From: Deltaproteobacteria bacterium
Lineage (GTDB): Bacteria > Myxococcota > Myxococcia > Myxococcales > 40CM-4-68-19
Length of the DNA: 52,986 bases
NCBI GenBank assembly: GCA_005879315.1
Contig: VBLC01000056.1
Location: forward strand, 1-52,986
Direction: 5' to 3'
A model generated the notes under the pieces. The model was given only the letters and a program-made list of their open reading frames with translations, was not told the origin of the DNA and made no database searches. Made by a program: the position numbers and the translations under genes. Each line of letters begins with the position of its first letter. Positions within the stretch are counted from its first letter, which is position 1. This document shows positions 41,034 through 49,959 of this stretch, one piece after another.

Positions 41034-42314
41034 TCAGAAAGCGACGTGCACCAGCGCGGTGAAGACGTGGATGGGCCCGCGGTCGCGGTTCATGGCCGGA
41101 TTGATCACCGGCTGGTAGTGGGCGCTGGCGGAGATCTCCCTGGAGAGCGCGGCGCGATAGTACACCTCGCCGAGGATCTCCGGCCCGTACCGGAGCCTGC
41201 CGTCGCCGATGATGAAGCCGTAGCCGCCGGCGGCCAGATAGCGGCGGTGGAGGTTGGAGAGGCCGCTGATCACCATCGCCGCGCCGGCCTCGTCTTCCGG
41301 TCTCCGCCAGCGCTCGCCGGACTGGATCGCGCCGAAGGCCAGCGAGCGATCGATCTCGGTGAAGGCCCAGGTCTCGTTCTGCCCGTCGTTCCAGCTGCCG
41401 CGGATGAAGGCGCCGGCGCCCGGGCCGATCTCCAGATTGGCGCTGGCGGCGAATCCATGCTTGGTGCGGCCGAAGGCGCGGCTGGCGGTGATGTCGGGAT
41501 TCGGGTTCTCGAGCGCCAGCCGGTAGCTGCCCATGCGAGCGTCGTTGAGGAAGACGAGAGCGCGCGCCGCGCCTTTGCGGCCGCCGATGGCGAATCGGCC
41601 CTCGAGCTCGGCGACCAGGCCGCGCGCTTTGTCAATGCGGAACTCCATCGGCATGAGGTTGGCGTACTGCGGCTCGAGGAAGATGCCGCCGCGCAGCGAC
41701 CACCAGTCGACGGAGAGGTCCGCCGCCGCGCCCCAGGTATAGCCGCGCGTGTCGGCCGGATAGTCGTATGCGCCGGAGGCCCACAAGCCCCAGCTCATGA
41801 AACGCGTGTGCGGATCGTTCGAGTAAGGAACGTTGTCGACGAAGTCGGTGGTCGCCACCTTGCCAATGCTGATGACGAGAGCGTCGCGGTCGCGCGCGCC
41901 GGCCAGCTGGTTCGGTCCGCTCTCCAAGGAGACGCTGCCTCCGCCGAGTCCGAAGGTCTGGCGGAAAAAGAGCCGCGCGGGCAGCACCGCCGGCTTGGGA
42001 TTGCCGACGCGATACACCTCCCCGCTCGGGAAGGCCGCGACGCCGACCGTGAGGCTGAGCCCGGTGCCGCCGCTCAGCTCCGGCTGGAAGTAGAGCTCGC
42101 CGCCGCGCCAGGGCCGCACGCCGGCAAAGAGATCGGTGACGATGGAGGTTGCCGACTCGGCGTCGGTGCGCATGCTGTTCTTGCCCGAGTACGCCGCGTC
42201 GAAGGCGGGGTGGGCCTGGATGGCGACGGTCGACTGGAAGTGCAGGTTGACGCGCTCCTCTTCCGCGCGAGCGGCCAGCGCGCAGAGAGCGAGCACGATC
42301 GACCAGCGCATCAC
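41034..42314 (-). CDS. Carbohydrate-selective porin (OprB-like) outer-membrane protein
   Basis: A 426-residue protein with a signal peptide (MMRWSIVLALCALAARA) and a predicted beta-barrel: many alternating amphipathic strands such as LNFHFQSTVAIQ-like VNLHFQSTVAIQAHPAF, GGELYFQPELSGGTGLSLTV, YTWGAAADLSVDWWSLRGGI, GFAASANLEIGPGAGAFIRG and the final strand GPIHVFTALVHVAF ending in Phe. OprB-type features are SMRTDAESATSIVTDLFAGV and WSSLRGG-like aromatic patterns. It likely passes sugars or other small solutes. It overlaps the upstream Ala/Pro-rich gene by 4 bp. Confidence 0.8.
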   Translation of the reverse strand: MMRWSIVLALCALAARAEEERVNLHFQSTVAIQAHPAFDAAYSGKNSMRTDAESATSIVTDLFAGVRPWRGGELYFQPELSGGTGLSLTVGVAAFPSGEVYRVGNPKPAVLPARLFFRQTFGLGGGSVSLESGPNQLAGARDRDALVISIGKVATTDFVDNVPYSNDPHTRFMSWGLWASGAYDYPADTRGYTWGAAADLSVDWWSLRGGIFLEPQYANLMPMEFRIDKARGLVAELEGRFAIGGRKGAARALVFLNDARMGSYRLALENPNPDITASRAFGRTKHGFAASANLEIGPGAGAFIRGSWNDGQNETWAFTEIDRSLAFGAIQSGERWRRPEDEAGAAMVISGLSNLHRRYLAAGGYGFIIGDGRLRYGPEILGEVYYRAALSREISASAHYQPVINPAMNRDRGPIHVFTALVHVAF

Positions 42315-43327
42315 GCACGCCCTGGTTCGGGTTGCGCGGGCTGCCCTTCCGCCGGCTTCTCCTCAGCGGGCGGCGGCGGCGTCTCTGGAACGGCCGGCGC
42401 CTCGGCGGCCGGCGCGGTCTCCCTGCCCGCGCTGATGACGTGCTGTCCGGGCTTGGGGGGCCGCGGCGTGTTCGTCGAAGCCAGCACTGCCAGCTCGACG
42501 TAGCGGTCGAGCTGGGTCCAGGCGAGGAGGCGATCCGTCTCGTCCGCCATCCCCTCGTACAGATCCGCCGGCAGCGGCTGGTCGGCCCAGGCCTCGGCGT
42601 AGGTGTCGTAAAGCTTGTGCACGAATTCCGTCGCGCGGCGCGCTTCCTCGAGAACTTCGCGGTCGGCGCGCCAGGGGCCGGGGGATCGGCGCGGCAGCGC
42701 GGCGCGGCGCACGGTGGCGACGTTGCGGCGATAACTGAGCGCGGCCTTGGCGAGATCCGGCGCGGCGGCGAGCAGCCTTGCGCGCAACTCGAGGCGGGGA
42801 GAGACAGGCTGCGGGCCATCGGTTGCGGCCGGCTTCTCCTCTGCAGCGGGTGCAGGCTCCGCCGCCGGCTTCTCCTCGGCGGGCGCGGCTTCGGCAGCGG
42901 GCGCCGCCTCGGGGGCAGCTTCGGCCGCTTTCTCTTCGCTGCCCGGCGGCGGCGAGGAGATCTCCTTCTTCTCCGCCGCCGCCAGCTGCGCCAGCGCGAG
43001 CGGCAGATCGCGGAGGAAGCGCTGCACATCGAAGCCCTGCCCGCCTTCGTAGAGCCGCGCCAGCGCTGTCGCTACCCGCTCGAGCGCGCCCGAGCGGAGC
43101 TGCTCCATCGAGCGGGGAAAGTCATGGAAGAGACGTCGCTGCGTGTCGAGCTTGTGGTAGAGCCGCTCGGCGAAAGCGAGCGCGGAGACGGCCTGCTCCA
43201 CGTCGCGGCGGATGGCGTCCCGCAGCGGCGTCCATCCGCCGCCGCTGCCTTGCGGACGCGGTCCGGACGGCGCGCCAGGCTGCCCGGGCCTTTGCGGCTG
43301 ACCCTTTCCCCGCTGCTTTCTCGCCAA
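42311..43327 (-). CDS. Ala/Pro/Glu-rich hypothetical protein (338 aa)
   Basis: The start is TTG at 43325-43327, with GGAGG 5 bases upstream; the next ATGs are internal. It begins ARKQRGKGQPQRPGQPGAPS, is basic, and then has a helical block (LRDAIRRDVEQAVSALAFAE, LYHKLDTQRRLFHDFPRSM). A low-complexity spacer follows at about 145-195 of repeated AAPAAEAAPAEEKPAAEPAP. A second helical block (ATEFVHKLYDTYAEAWADQP, DRYVELAVLASTN) precedes another Pro/Glu-rich tail. It lacks a signal peptide and a known domain. It starts the operon that includes the porin and the Cys-rich lipoprotein. Confidence 0.6.
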   Translation of the reverse strand: MARKQRGKGQPQRPGQPGAPSGPRPQGSGGGWTPLRDAIRRDVEQAVSALAFAERLYHKLDTQRRLFHDFPRSMEQLRSGALERVATALARLYEGGQGFDVQRFLRDLPLALAQLAAAEKKEISSPPPGSEEKAAEAAPEAAPAAEAAPAEEKPAAEPAPAAEEKPAATDGPQPVSPRLELRARLLAAAPDLAKAALSYRRNVATVRRAALPRRSPGPWRADREVLEEARRATEFVHKLYDTYAEAWADQPLPADLYEGMADETDRLLAWTQLDRYVELAVLASTNTPRPPKPGQHVISAGRETAPAAEAPAVPETPPPPAEEKPAEGQPAQPEPGRA

Positions 43328-43423
43328 GGAAACCTCCAGCGATCGCCCCTTCAAGCGGAAACGGCGCCGGAAGGCAAGCGTCAGTTGCGATCTTTTTCGC
43401 GGGCGTGTGTTAATGCGCCTGCC

Positions 43424-43915
43424 ATGCCCAACATCCGGCCTTACGCGCCCAGGGACTGGCCGCACTTCCTCGAGCTCGAGCTGGAGACGCAGCTGGAGGC
43501 GCTGGGAGATTCCACCGAGGAGGAGCGCAAGACGCTGCGCGAGCGGCTGCCGGCTCTCCTCGATGTTCGCAAGGGGATGGCCCGCTCCGGGCCGCGCACT
43601 CCCGGCGTGCAGCTCTGGGTGCTGGAGAACGAGCGCGGCGAATTCATCGGCCATCTCTGGCTGAGCGAGCGCGACGATGCCGTGCACGGCACTCGCACGC
43701 TGCAGGTGACGAGCATGGGCGTGGTGCGGGCCGAGCGCGGCAAAGGCTACGGCCGCCTCTTGATGCAAAAGGCCGAGCAGGAGGGGCGGGCGCGCGGCAT
43801 CGAAGTGATCGAGCTGGAAGTGGCCGGGAACAACCGACGCGCGCGCGACCTCTACAAGGACCTCGGCTACGAGACCGTTCGCAGGACGATGCTCAAGCGC
43901 CTGCGCGGCGTCTGA
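43424..43915 (+). CDS. GNAT family N-acetyltransferase
   Basis: A 163-residue acetyl-CoA-dependent transferase. The acetyl-CoA binding motif MGVVRAERGKGYGRLLMQKA (Q/R-x2-G-x-G/A) lies at about 102-121 and the beta6-beta7 end ELEVAGNNRRARDLYKDLGY is at about 131-150. The start is the ATG at 43424 (MPNIRPYAPRDWPHF). The substrate is unknown; it may acetylate an amino group on a small molecule or protein. Divergent from the Ala/Pro-rich gene. Confidence 0.9.
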   Translation: MPNIRPYAPRDWPHFLELELETQLEALGDSTEEERKTLRERLPALLDVRKGMARSGPRTPGVQLWVLENERGEFIGHLWLSERDDAVHGTRTLQVTSMGVVRAERGKGYGRLLMQKAEQEGRARGIEVIELEVAGNNRRARDLYKDLGYETVRRTMLKRLRGV

Positions 43916-43923
43916 CCCGGGCG

Positions 43924-44736
43924 CTATCCGCCGAACAGCCGCAGCGCATTGCCGGAGAGGATCCTCTCTTCGTCCTCGGGCGGCAGCTTCAATGCTCGCA
44001 GCGCGCGCAGCTCGCGGTCCCAGGCATACGGGAGGTTGGGGAAGTCGGTGCCGTAGAGAATCCGGCCCGGATGGCGGCGCAGGATCTCCACGTCGGGCCC
44101 GCCGGGAAAGTAGCCGCAGATGGCCATGGTGGTGTCGAGATGGAGATTGGGGTGGTCCGGCAGCATCGCCTCGAACTGGTCGGACTGATCGAACCCGAGG
44201 TGCGGCACGATGGCGATCGCGTCCGGATGCCGCTGCAGCGCGCGGCGCAGCCGATCGGCGCCCGAGAACTGCTTCACGTCGATTCCGTACCCCGACGAGG
44301 CGGGCTCCGGCCCGCAGTGGATCACCACCGGCTTGCGATGTCGCGCGGAGGCGCGCCAGATCGCGTCCATGCGCGGATCATCCGGCGCGACGCGCATGAC
44401 GTGGCTGTGGATCTTCACGCCGCGAAAGTTTGCGCTCAAAGCTTCTTCGAGAATCTCTTCCGCGCCTTCCTCGCCGGGAAAGACGGTGCAGCAGGGGATC
44501 ACGCTGGGGTGCCGCGCCGCGATCTGCGCGGTGAAGTCATTCAGCGCCCGCGCCATGCCCGGCTTGTGCGCGTAAGGCAGCGCCACCATCCGGTCGATGC
44601 CGCCCGCCCGCAGCTTCGCCACGCATTCGTCCACCCCGATGCGGTGCTCGATCGACCAGGCGTGCTCGTCGAACCAGCGGCGGACGGCCTGCGCCAGGCG
44701 GTCGGGAAAGAGATGGACGTGCGCGTCGATCACCAT
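43924..44736 (-). CDS. Amidohydrolase family (Amidohydro_2) metal-dependent hydrolase
   Basis: A 270-residue TIM-barrel hydrolase. The N-terminal metal-binding IDAHVHLF (His6, His8), the central KIHSHVMRV and HCGPEPASSGY, VPHLGFDQSDQFEAM, and the C-terminal YGTDFPNLPY (Asp as base) define the Amidohydro_2/ACMSD-like group. These enzymes hydrolyse or decarboxylate ring compounds or amides. It converges with the GNAT gene with 8 bp between. The substrate is not determinable. Confidence 0.88.
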   Translation of the reverse strand: MVIDAHVHLFPDRLAQAVRRWFDEHAWSIEHRIGVDECVAKLRAGGIDRMVALPYAHKPGMARALNDFTAQIAARHPSVIPCCTVFPGEEGAEEILEEALSANFRGVKIHSHVMRVAPDDPRMDAIWRASARHRKPVVIHCGPEPASSGYGIDVKQFSGADRLRRALQRHPDAIAIVPHLGFDQSDQFEAMLPDHPNLHLDTTMAICGYFPGGPDVEILRRHPGRILYGTDFPNLPYAWDRELRALRALKLPPEDEERILSGNALRLFGG

Positions 44737-44780
44737 GCGGCGTTACCCGCCGACCACCCTGCGGCGTTGCCCGCCGAGGT

Positions 44781-46334
44781 TCATGAGCCGGTGGCGCGGT
44801 CGTCCCTCGGCGCGCGGAAGCCGAAGATGGAACGGATGCGCGAGAGCAGGTTGGAAGTCTCCTTCTCGACCGCGGGCGGGGCCTCTTCGGAGCGGGCCTG
44901 GTCGAGCGCCATCCGCCGGCGGGCGATCACCTCGGCGAGCCGCTCCGCCAGCTCTGGTTCGCGCGAGAGGATCCGCTCGAAGGCGTCGCGGTCCACCGCC
45001 AGGAGCGCGGCATCGCCCAGCGCAACGACGGTGGCGGTGCGCGGCTCGCCGGTGAGCACGCTCATCTCGCCGAAGAGAGCGCCGCGGCCCAGGCGCGCCA
45101 CCTCCCTCTCGCCGGCGTCGATGCGCACTCGCACCAGGACCTCGCCGCGCGCCACCAGATAGAGCGTGTCGCCCTGCTCGCCCTGGCGGACGATCGCCTG
45201 TCCTGGACCATACTCGACGAAGCGCGCCCGCTCGGTCAGCACCTTGCGCGCCTCGACCGAGAGCGCCTGGACGAAGTCGATGCGGCCGAGCAGATCCTCC
45301 GCCTCGGCAGCATGCTCGCGGCGGCGGCGCTCTTCCGACTCCTGCGCGCGCTCGCGGAAGCTGAGCTGCGTCTGCGGATAGGGCATGTCGATCCCGGCGC
45401 GGCGCAGCGCGTACCAGATTGCCTCGTTCATCTGATCGATCGCGGCCCGCTCGACGTGAAACCCCTCGGTGTGCAGCTTGATGCGATAGCTCTGCCCGGT
45501 CTCGGTGAAGGCGGCGAGCTGCACCTCCGGCTCAGGCTGCTGCAGCACCAAGGGGCAGGAGCGCACCGCGTCGCGCAGCGCCGCCTTGGCCCTCGCCGGC
45601 GAGACGTCGAGATCGACGGCGACCATCAGCTCGATCACGTCGGTGTTCTGCGGCCGCATGTGGTTGACCACCACCTCGCGGCTGATCAGGCTGTTGGGGA
45701 CGAGCAGCTCGTCCTCGTCGATGGTGATCAGGCGCGTCGAGCGCCAGCCCATCTCCATCACCCGGCCCGTGTACTTCCCGAACGAGACCCACTCGCCCGG
45801 CTCGAAAGGCTCCTCGGCGTTGAGGGTCAGACCGGCGAAGAGATTGCCCAGCGTTTCTTGAAGCGCGAAGCCGAGCACCACCGAGAGCAGCGCGCTGGTG
45901 GCGACGAGGCTGCTCAAGTCGAACTTGTACTCCATGCGCAGCACCACCGCCGCGCAGAGGAAGGTCAAGCCCCAGACCGAGAGGCTGCGGACGATGCGCG
46001 ACATTCCCTGCCGGCCGCGCGCCCGCAAGAATGCAAAGAGCAGCGAGTCGCCCAACCGCAGCACGCCGACCGCGCCGAAGAACTTGGCCGCAGCGTCGAC
46101 GCCGTGGGCGATGGCCGGATGGACGGCGCCGCCCCAGAAGAAGCCGGCGATGCGCGCAGCCAGATAGAGGAAGAGCAGCCGCTGCGGCGCGCCCAGCTCC
46201 TGGAAGAATTGCCGGAGCGGCGAGCTCCTCGTCCTGGTGGCCAGTCTCCGCCGCTGCAGGGCGACGAAGAGGAGCAGCGCGAGCGCGACCAGAAAGCTGG
46301 TCATTTCCTGGGCGGAGGCGGGCACGTTTCCCAT
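44781..46334 (-). CDS. MscS-family mechanosensitive channel with C-terminal cyclic nucleotide-binding domain
   Basis: A 517-residue protein. Several N-terminal TM segments precede the MscS pore helix region, SSLVATSALLSVVLGFALQE with TLGNLFAGL (about 140-168), and then the MscS beta domain (GEWVSFGKYTGRVMEMGWRS, VPNSLISREVVVNHM). The last 150 residues (about 345-480) form a CAP/cNMP domain: FVQALSVEARKVLTERARFV, GPGQAIVRQGEQGDTLYLVA, LGRGALFGEMSVLTGEPRTA. Such fusions are known but uncommon; the channel may be gated by cyclic nucleotide as well as tension. It is divergent from the MltF-like gene. Confidence 0.88.
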   Translation of the reverse strand: MGNVPASAQEMTSFLVALALLLFVALQRRRLATRTRSSPLRQFFQELGAPQRLLFLYLAARIAGFFWGGAVHPAIAHGVDAAAKFFGAVGVLRLGDSLLFAFLRARGRQGMSRIVRSLSVWGLTFLCAAVVLRMEYKFDLSSLVATSALLSVVLGFALQETLGNLFAGLTLNAEEPFEPGEWVSFGKYTGRVMEMGWRSTRLITIDEDELLVPNSLISREVVVNHMRPQNTDVIELMVAVDLDVSPARAKAALRDAVRSCPLVLQQPEPEVQLAAFTETGQSYRIKLHTEGFHVERAAIDQMNEAIWYALRRAGIDMPYPQTQLSFRERAQESEERRRREHAAEAEDLLGRIDFVQALSVEARKVLTERARFVEYGPGQAIVRQGEQGDTLYLVARGEVLVRVRIDAGEREVARLGRGALFGEMSVLTGEPRTATVVALGDAALLAVDRDAFERILSREPELAERLAEVIARRRMALDQARSEEAPPAVEKETSNLLSRIRSIFGFRAPRDDRATGS

Positions 46335-46409
46335 GCTCGCCTCTCGCGGAGGGTGAGCGCAAGATGTGCGCTTGACCGGTCCGGCAGAGGACCCCTACCG
46401 TCAGGGGAC

Positions 46410-47873
46410 ATGCCCCTGCTCTCTCTTCTTCTCGCGCTGGCGCAGGACGTGCCGCCTGTCCCCAGCCAGGGTGCGCACCTCGCAGCCGCGGAGGCTGGCG
46501 ACGACAAGGAGGATGCCGCGCCGGAAGGGATCGTCTCGCGCGCCTCGGGACGCCCCGACCATCCGCGCTCGCTGGAGGAGATCGTCAAGAGCGGCTACCT
46601 CCGCGTCCTCACCCGCAACAACGACACCAGCTTCTTCATCTATCGCGGCCACCGCATGGGCTTCGATTACGAGCTGGGCAAGAGGCTGGCGCAGCACCTC
46701 GGCATCCGCGTCGACATGATCGTCACGCAGAGCTGGAGCGAGATGGTGCCGGCGCTGCTCAAGGGCGAAGGAGACGTCATCGCCGCTGAAGTAACCGTCA
46801 CCGAGGAACGCAAGAAGCAGGTCCTTTTCGCCGAGCCCTGGGGCCATACCCGCGAAGTCGTGGTGTGGAAGGACGGCAGCCCGGAGATCAAATCTGCGGA
46901 GGAGCTCTCCGGAAAGGACGTGCACGTGCGGCGCGGCTCGAGCTACTGGCAGACGCTGCTCGAGCTCAACGGCAAGCTCCGCGCCGAGGGCAAGCCTGAG
47001 ATCATCCTCCAGGCGGCGCCCGACGACTGGGAGACCGACACCATCCTCGAGGCCGTTTCGAAGGGCGAGATCGTCTACACCGTCGCCGACGAGCTCCTCG
47101 CCAACCTCCACAGCGCCTACTGGGACAACCTCGTGCTGGGGCCGAAGGTGAGCGCCGAACGGGACTTGGCCTGGGCCGTCCGGCAGGGCGACCTGCCCCT
47201 CAAGAAGGCCATCGACGACGTCTTCCGCGAGGAGCGGCGCAAGCCCGAATTCAACGTCCTGCGGAAGAAATATTTCGAGGCCGAGCGCACTCTGAAGAAG
47301 GAGCGCAAGGACAAGTTCTACGCCTCGGAGACCGGCACGCTCAGCGCCTACGACCCGCTGGTGCGCAAGTACGCCGAGCAGCACGGATTCGATTGGCGGC
47401 TGGTGGCGGCGCAGATCTACCAGGAGAGCCGCTTCGATCCGCAGCGCAAGAGCTGGGTGGGCGCGCAGGGGCTCCTGCAGATCATGCCCGCTACCGCGAA
47501 GGGGCTGGGCATCACCGACCCGACCGATCCGGAACAGTCGATCCGGGGCGGCTTGAAGTACATGCAGCAGCTCTCCGACCACTACAAGGACGTCGTCGAT
47601 CCGATCGACCGCTACCGTTTCGCGCTCGCCGCGTACAACACCGGCCTCGGCCACATCGACGACGCGCGCCGGCTGGCCAGGCGCGCCGGGGCGGACGCGA
47701 CCGTCTGGCGCAACGTGGCGCCGTGGGTCTTGAAGCTCTCCGACAAGAAGTACGCGAGCAAAGCGCGCTACGGCTTCTGCCGCGGCAGCGAGCCGGTCGA
47801 TTACGTGCGCCACATCGACGAGCGCTACGCCGGCTACGCCCAGCTCGTGCCGCTGCAGTCGCACAGGCAGTAG
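46410..47873 (+). CDS. MltF-like membrane-bound lytic transglycosylase
   Basis: A 487-residue periplasmic enzyme. A short signal (MPLLSLLLALAQ) is followed by an acidic spacer. The SBP_bac_3-like domain (about 55-290) has LRVLTRNNDTSFFIYRGHRM, GFDYELGKRLAQHLGIRVDM and EGDVIAAEVTVTEERKKQVL, as in MltF. The SLT domain (about 315-480) has the catalytic Glu in YQESRFDPQRKSWVGAQGLL, QIMPATAKGLGI and FALAAYNTGLGHIDDARRL. The whole matches MltF (SBP3 plus SLT). A Shine-Dalgarno-like AGGGGA precedes the ATG, and a TTGACC-N18-TACCGT promoter-like pair lies just ahead of it. Confidence 0.92.
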   Translation: MPLLSLLLALAQDVPPVPSQGAHLAAAEAGDDKEDAAPEGIVSRASGRPDHPRSLEEIVKSGYLRVLTRNNDTSFFIYRGHRMGFDYELGKRLAQHLGIRVDMIVTQSWSEMVPALLKGEGDVIAAEVTVTEERKKQVLFAEPWGHTREVVVWKDGSPEIKSAEELSGKDVHVRRGSSYWQTLLELNGKLRAEGKPEIILQAAPDDWETDTILEAVSKGEIVYTVADELLANLHSAYWDNLVLGPKVSAERDLAWAVRQGDLPLKKAIDDVFREERRKPEFNVLRKKYFEAERTLKKERKDKFYASETGTLSAYDPLVRKYAEQHGFDWRLVAAQIYQESRFDPQRKSWVGAQGLLQIMPATAKGLGITDPTDPEQSIRGGLKYMQQLSDHYKDVVDPIDRYRFALAAYNTGLGHIDDARRLARRAGADATVWRNVAPWVLKLSDKKYASKARYGFCRGSEPVDYVRHIDERYAGYAQLVPLQSHRQ

Positions 47874-47924
47874 CGGACAATTTGTCGCACCCCCAAAGCG
47901 GCGGCGGCGCTTAAGTTCGGGCCG

Positions 47925-49319
47925 ATGGCAGCGTCCACGCGAGCGCTGTTTGTCTCCTTCCTGGCAGTCGTGGCGGCCTTCATCGGCTCGACCATCTGGG
48001 CGCAGCAGGTGGCGCGCCGCATCGACGAGGATGCGCTTTTGATCTCCCGCGCCGCCGCGCCTGGCATCGAGGTGATGTCCGGCCTGCGCGCCGAGCTGCG
48101 CGCCCTCGAGCTCGAGGTGCTGCGCGCCGCCGACACAGGTGAGGGGGCGCGGGTGAACGACTCGCGCATCCGCATCGATGCGTTGATGGCCCGCGCGCTC
48201 GCGCTGCCGAGCGACGCGCGCGAATCGCGGCTGCTCGGCCGGCTGCAGGCCGAGATGCGCGCGCTCGACGTAGCTGCCGAGCGGGCGCTGGAGCAGGCGC
48301 GGGCCGGCCACGTCCAGACAGCGCACGAGACGCTCGGCGCGCAGGTGAGACCGCGGGGCGATGCCGCCGCCGATCTGGCGCGCCAGTTGGTCGAATACGA
48401 CGCGCAGCTCGCCGCCGAGGCTGCGCGCCGCATCGAGAGCGCGCGGGCGCGAGCCAACCGCTTCGCTTACCAGCTCGACGCGCTTTCTGCGCTGTTGGCA
48501 TTGGTGGCGGCCGGGCTGGCCCTGCGCGCCGTCCGGCAGGTGCAGCGCGTGCAGGACGAGCACCGCGCCGAGGTCGAACGCAAGGCCGAGGAGCTGGAGC
48601 AATTCGCCGGGCGCGTCGCCCACGACGTGCTCAGTCCGCTCGGGGCGGTGTCGCTCTCGCTCGGCCTGGCGCAGCAGAGCGCGACGTCTACGGTCAAAGA
48701 TGCGCTGGCGCGCGGCCAGCAGAGCCTCGGCCGCGTACGCCGCATCGTCGATGGGCTGCTCGAGTTCGCCCGCGCCGGCGCCCGGCCTGAGGCGGGAGCG
48801 CGCGCAGAAGTGCAGCCGACCGTCACGGGGCTGGAGCAGGAGATCCGGCCCTTCGCGGTGAAACACGGCGCCGCGCTGCGCATCGAGCCGCCACCAGCGT
48901 GTTCGGTCGCATGCAGCCAAGGGGTGTTGCTCAGCCTCCTCTCGAATCTGATGACCAACGCGATCAAGCACCTGGGCGACAGCACGCGGCGCGAGGTCGA
49001 GCTGCGCGTCAAACGGCAGCGCGGCCGCGTGCTCTTCGAAGTGGAGGACAGCGGGCCGGGGATTCCAGCGAATCTGGGCGAGCGGATTTTCGAACCTTAC
49101 GTGCGCGGACCCAAGGCGGGAACGCCGGGCATCGGCCTCGGCCTCGCCACCGTCAAGCGGCTGGTCGAGTCGCACGGCGGATCCGTGGGTGTCCGCGCCG
49201 CGCCGCGAGCTGGGGCGCTGTTCTGGTTCGAGCTCGATGAGTCAGTGCTGCCCGAGGAAATCCTGCCGCCGCCCGGCGAGAGTGAGCGAGCACGGGGCAT
49301 CGTCGCCACTTCGGCTTGA
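47925..49319 (+). CDS. Sensor histidine kinase (orphan)
   Basis: A 464-residue sensor. TM1 lies at about 7-27 (ALFVSFLAVVAAFIGSTIW), a helical periplasmic region at 30-180, and TM2 at about 185-203 (LDALSALLALVAAGLAL). The H box is FAGRVAHDVLSPLG with phospho-acceptor His233. The HATPase shows LMTNAIKH (N box), VEDSGPGIP (G1), GTPGIGLGLATVKRLVESHG (G2) and the final strand FWFELDES. No response regulator is adjacent, so the partner is unknown. No HAMP motif is recognised. The next gene is rpsO. Confidence 0.9.
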   Translation: MAASTRALFVSFLAVVAAFIGSTIWAQQVARRIDEDALLISRAAAPGIEVMSGLRAELRALELEVLRAADTGEGARVNDSRIRIDALMARALALPSDARESRLLGRLQAEMRALDVAAERALEQARAGHVQTAHETLGAQVRPRGDAAADLARQLVEYDAQLAAEAARRIESARARANRFAYQLDALSALLALVAAGLALRAVRQVQRVQDEHRAEVERKAEELEQFAGRVAHDVLSPLGAVSLSLGLAQQSATSTVKDALARGQQSLGRVRRIVDGLLEFARAGARPEAGARAEVQPTVTGLEQEIRPFAVKHGAALRIEPPPACSVACSQGVLLSLLSNLMTNAIKHLGDSTRREVELRVKRQRGRVLFEVEDSGPGIPANLGERIFEPYVRGPKAGTPGIGLGLATVKRLVESHGGSVGVRAAPRAGALFWFELDESVLPEEILPPPGESERARGIVATSA

Positions 49320-49437
49320 CCTGTAGAGTCGAGGCCTGTAGTTTCTCGCGCCCTTCGGGCAATTCCGCCCGGATTGCAGCGCCTGCTCGCCCTCCCGCCT
49401 GGCCGGCGGAGGAGCGGGGGGAATCGAAGGAAGCGGG

Positions 49438-49719
49438 ATGTCGCAAGGCCCTTTGCATTACGAGAACATCAAGCCCTCGGTCGTCGAGAAGTACCGCACC
49501 CACGAGCGCGACACCGGCTCGCCCGAGGTGCAGGTCGCCCTTCTCACCGAGCGCATCCATTACCTGACCGAGCATTTCAAGACTCACAAGAAGGACCACC
49601 ACTCGCGGCGCGGCCTGCTCAAGCTGGTCGGCCAGCGGCGGCGGCTCCTCGACTACCTGAAGACCAGGGACACGACCCGTTACCGGAAGCTGATCGACGG
49701 GCTGGGAATTCGCAAATGA
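49438..49719 (+). CDS. rpsO: 30S ribosomal protein S15
   Basis: A 93-residue protein, with the S15 core [20 protein letters not shown] (about 25-44), [19 protein letters not shown] (about 43-61) and [20 protein letters not shown] near the end. It binds the central domain of 16S rRNA. The leader (49320-49437) carries several GC-rich hairpins that could serve S15 autoregulation, though I cannot confirm it. pnp follows, as in many bacteria. Confidence 0.97.
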   Translation: MSQGPLHYENIKPSVVEKYRTHERDTGSPEVQVALLTERIHYLTEHFKTHKKDHHSRRGLLKLVGQRRRLLDYLKTRDTTRYRKLIDGLGIRK

Positions 49720-49720
49720 A

Positions 49721-49758
49721 CGAGGGCCGCGTCAGAATCGGCGCGGCTCGTTTGTTGT
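49721..49758 (+). terminator. Rho-independent terminator or attenuator after rpsO
   Basis: A bulged stem CGAG-gg-CCGCG (49721-49731) pairs with CGCGGCTCG (49742-49750) and is followed by TTTGTTGT. It starts two bases after the rpsO stop. Confidence 0.55.
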
Positions 49759-49924
49759 AGAACTGTAGAAGGTGCCCGAGCCCGGAGGCGAAGGCACTCA
49801 AATGAGCGGGTTGTACCCGGGAGCCGCCGGGACCCTCATCGGAGCAGCGAAACGCGGTTTCGCTCCTGCGATCAGGATCCAACGGTCCCCGGATCCAACC
49901 CTGACAAAACGAGCAGTGAAGCGA

Positions 49925-49944
49925 GCGCGGACCAGAGTCCGCGC
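49925..49944 (+). promoter_or_regulatory. Hairpin in the pnp leader
   Basis: A perfect 8-bp stem GCGCGGAC/GTCCGCGC with a CAGA tetraloop ends just before the pnp Shine-Dalgarno AAAGGA. In Escherichia coli, RNase III cleavage of a leader stem-loop plus PNPase binding autoregulates pnp. Whether this hairpin has the same role is inference. Confidence 0.4.
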
Positions 49945-49959
49945 GAAAGGACTTTGCAC

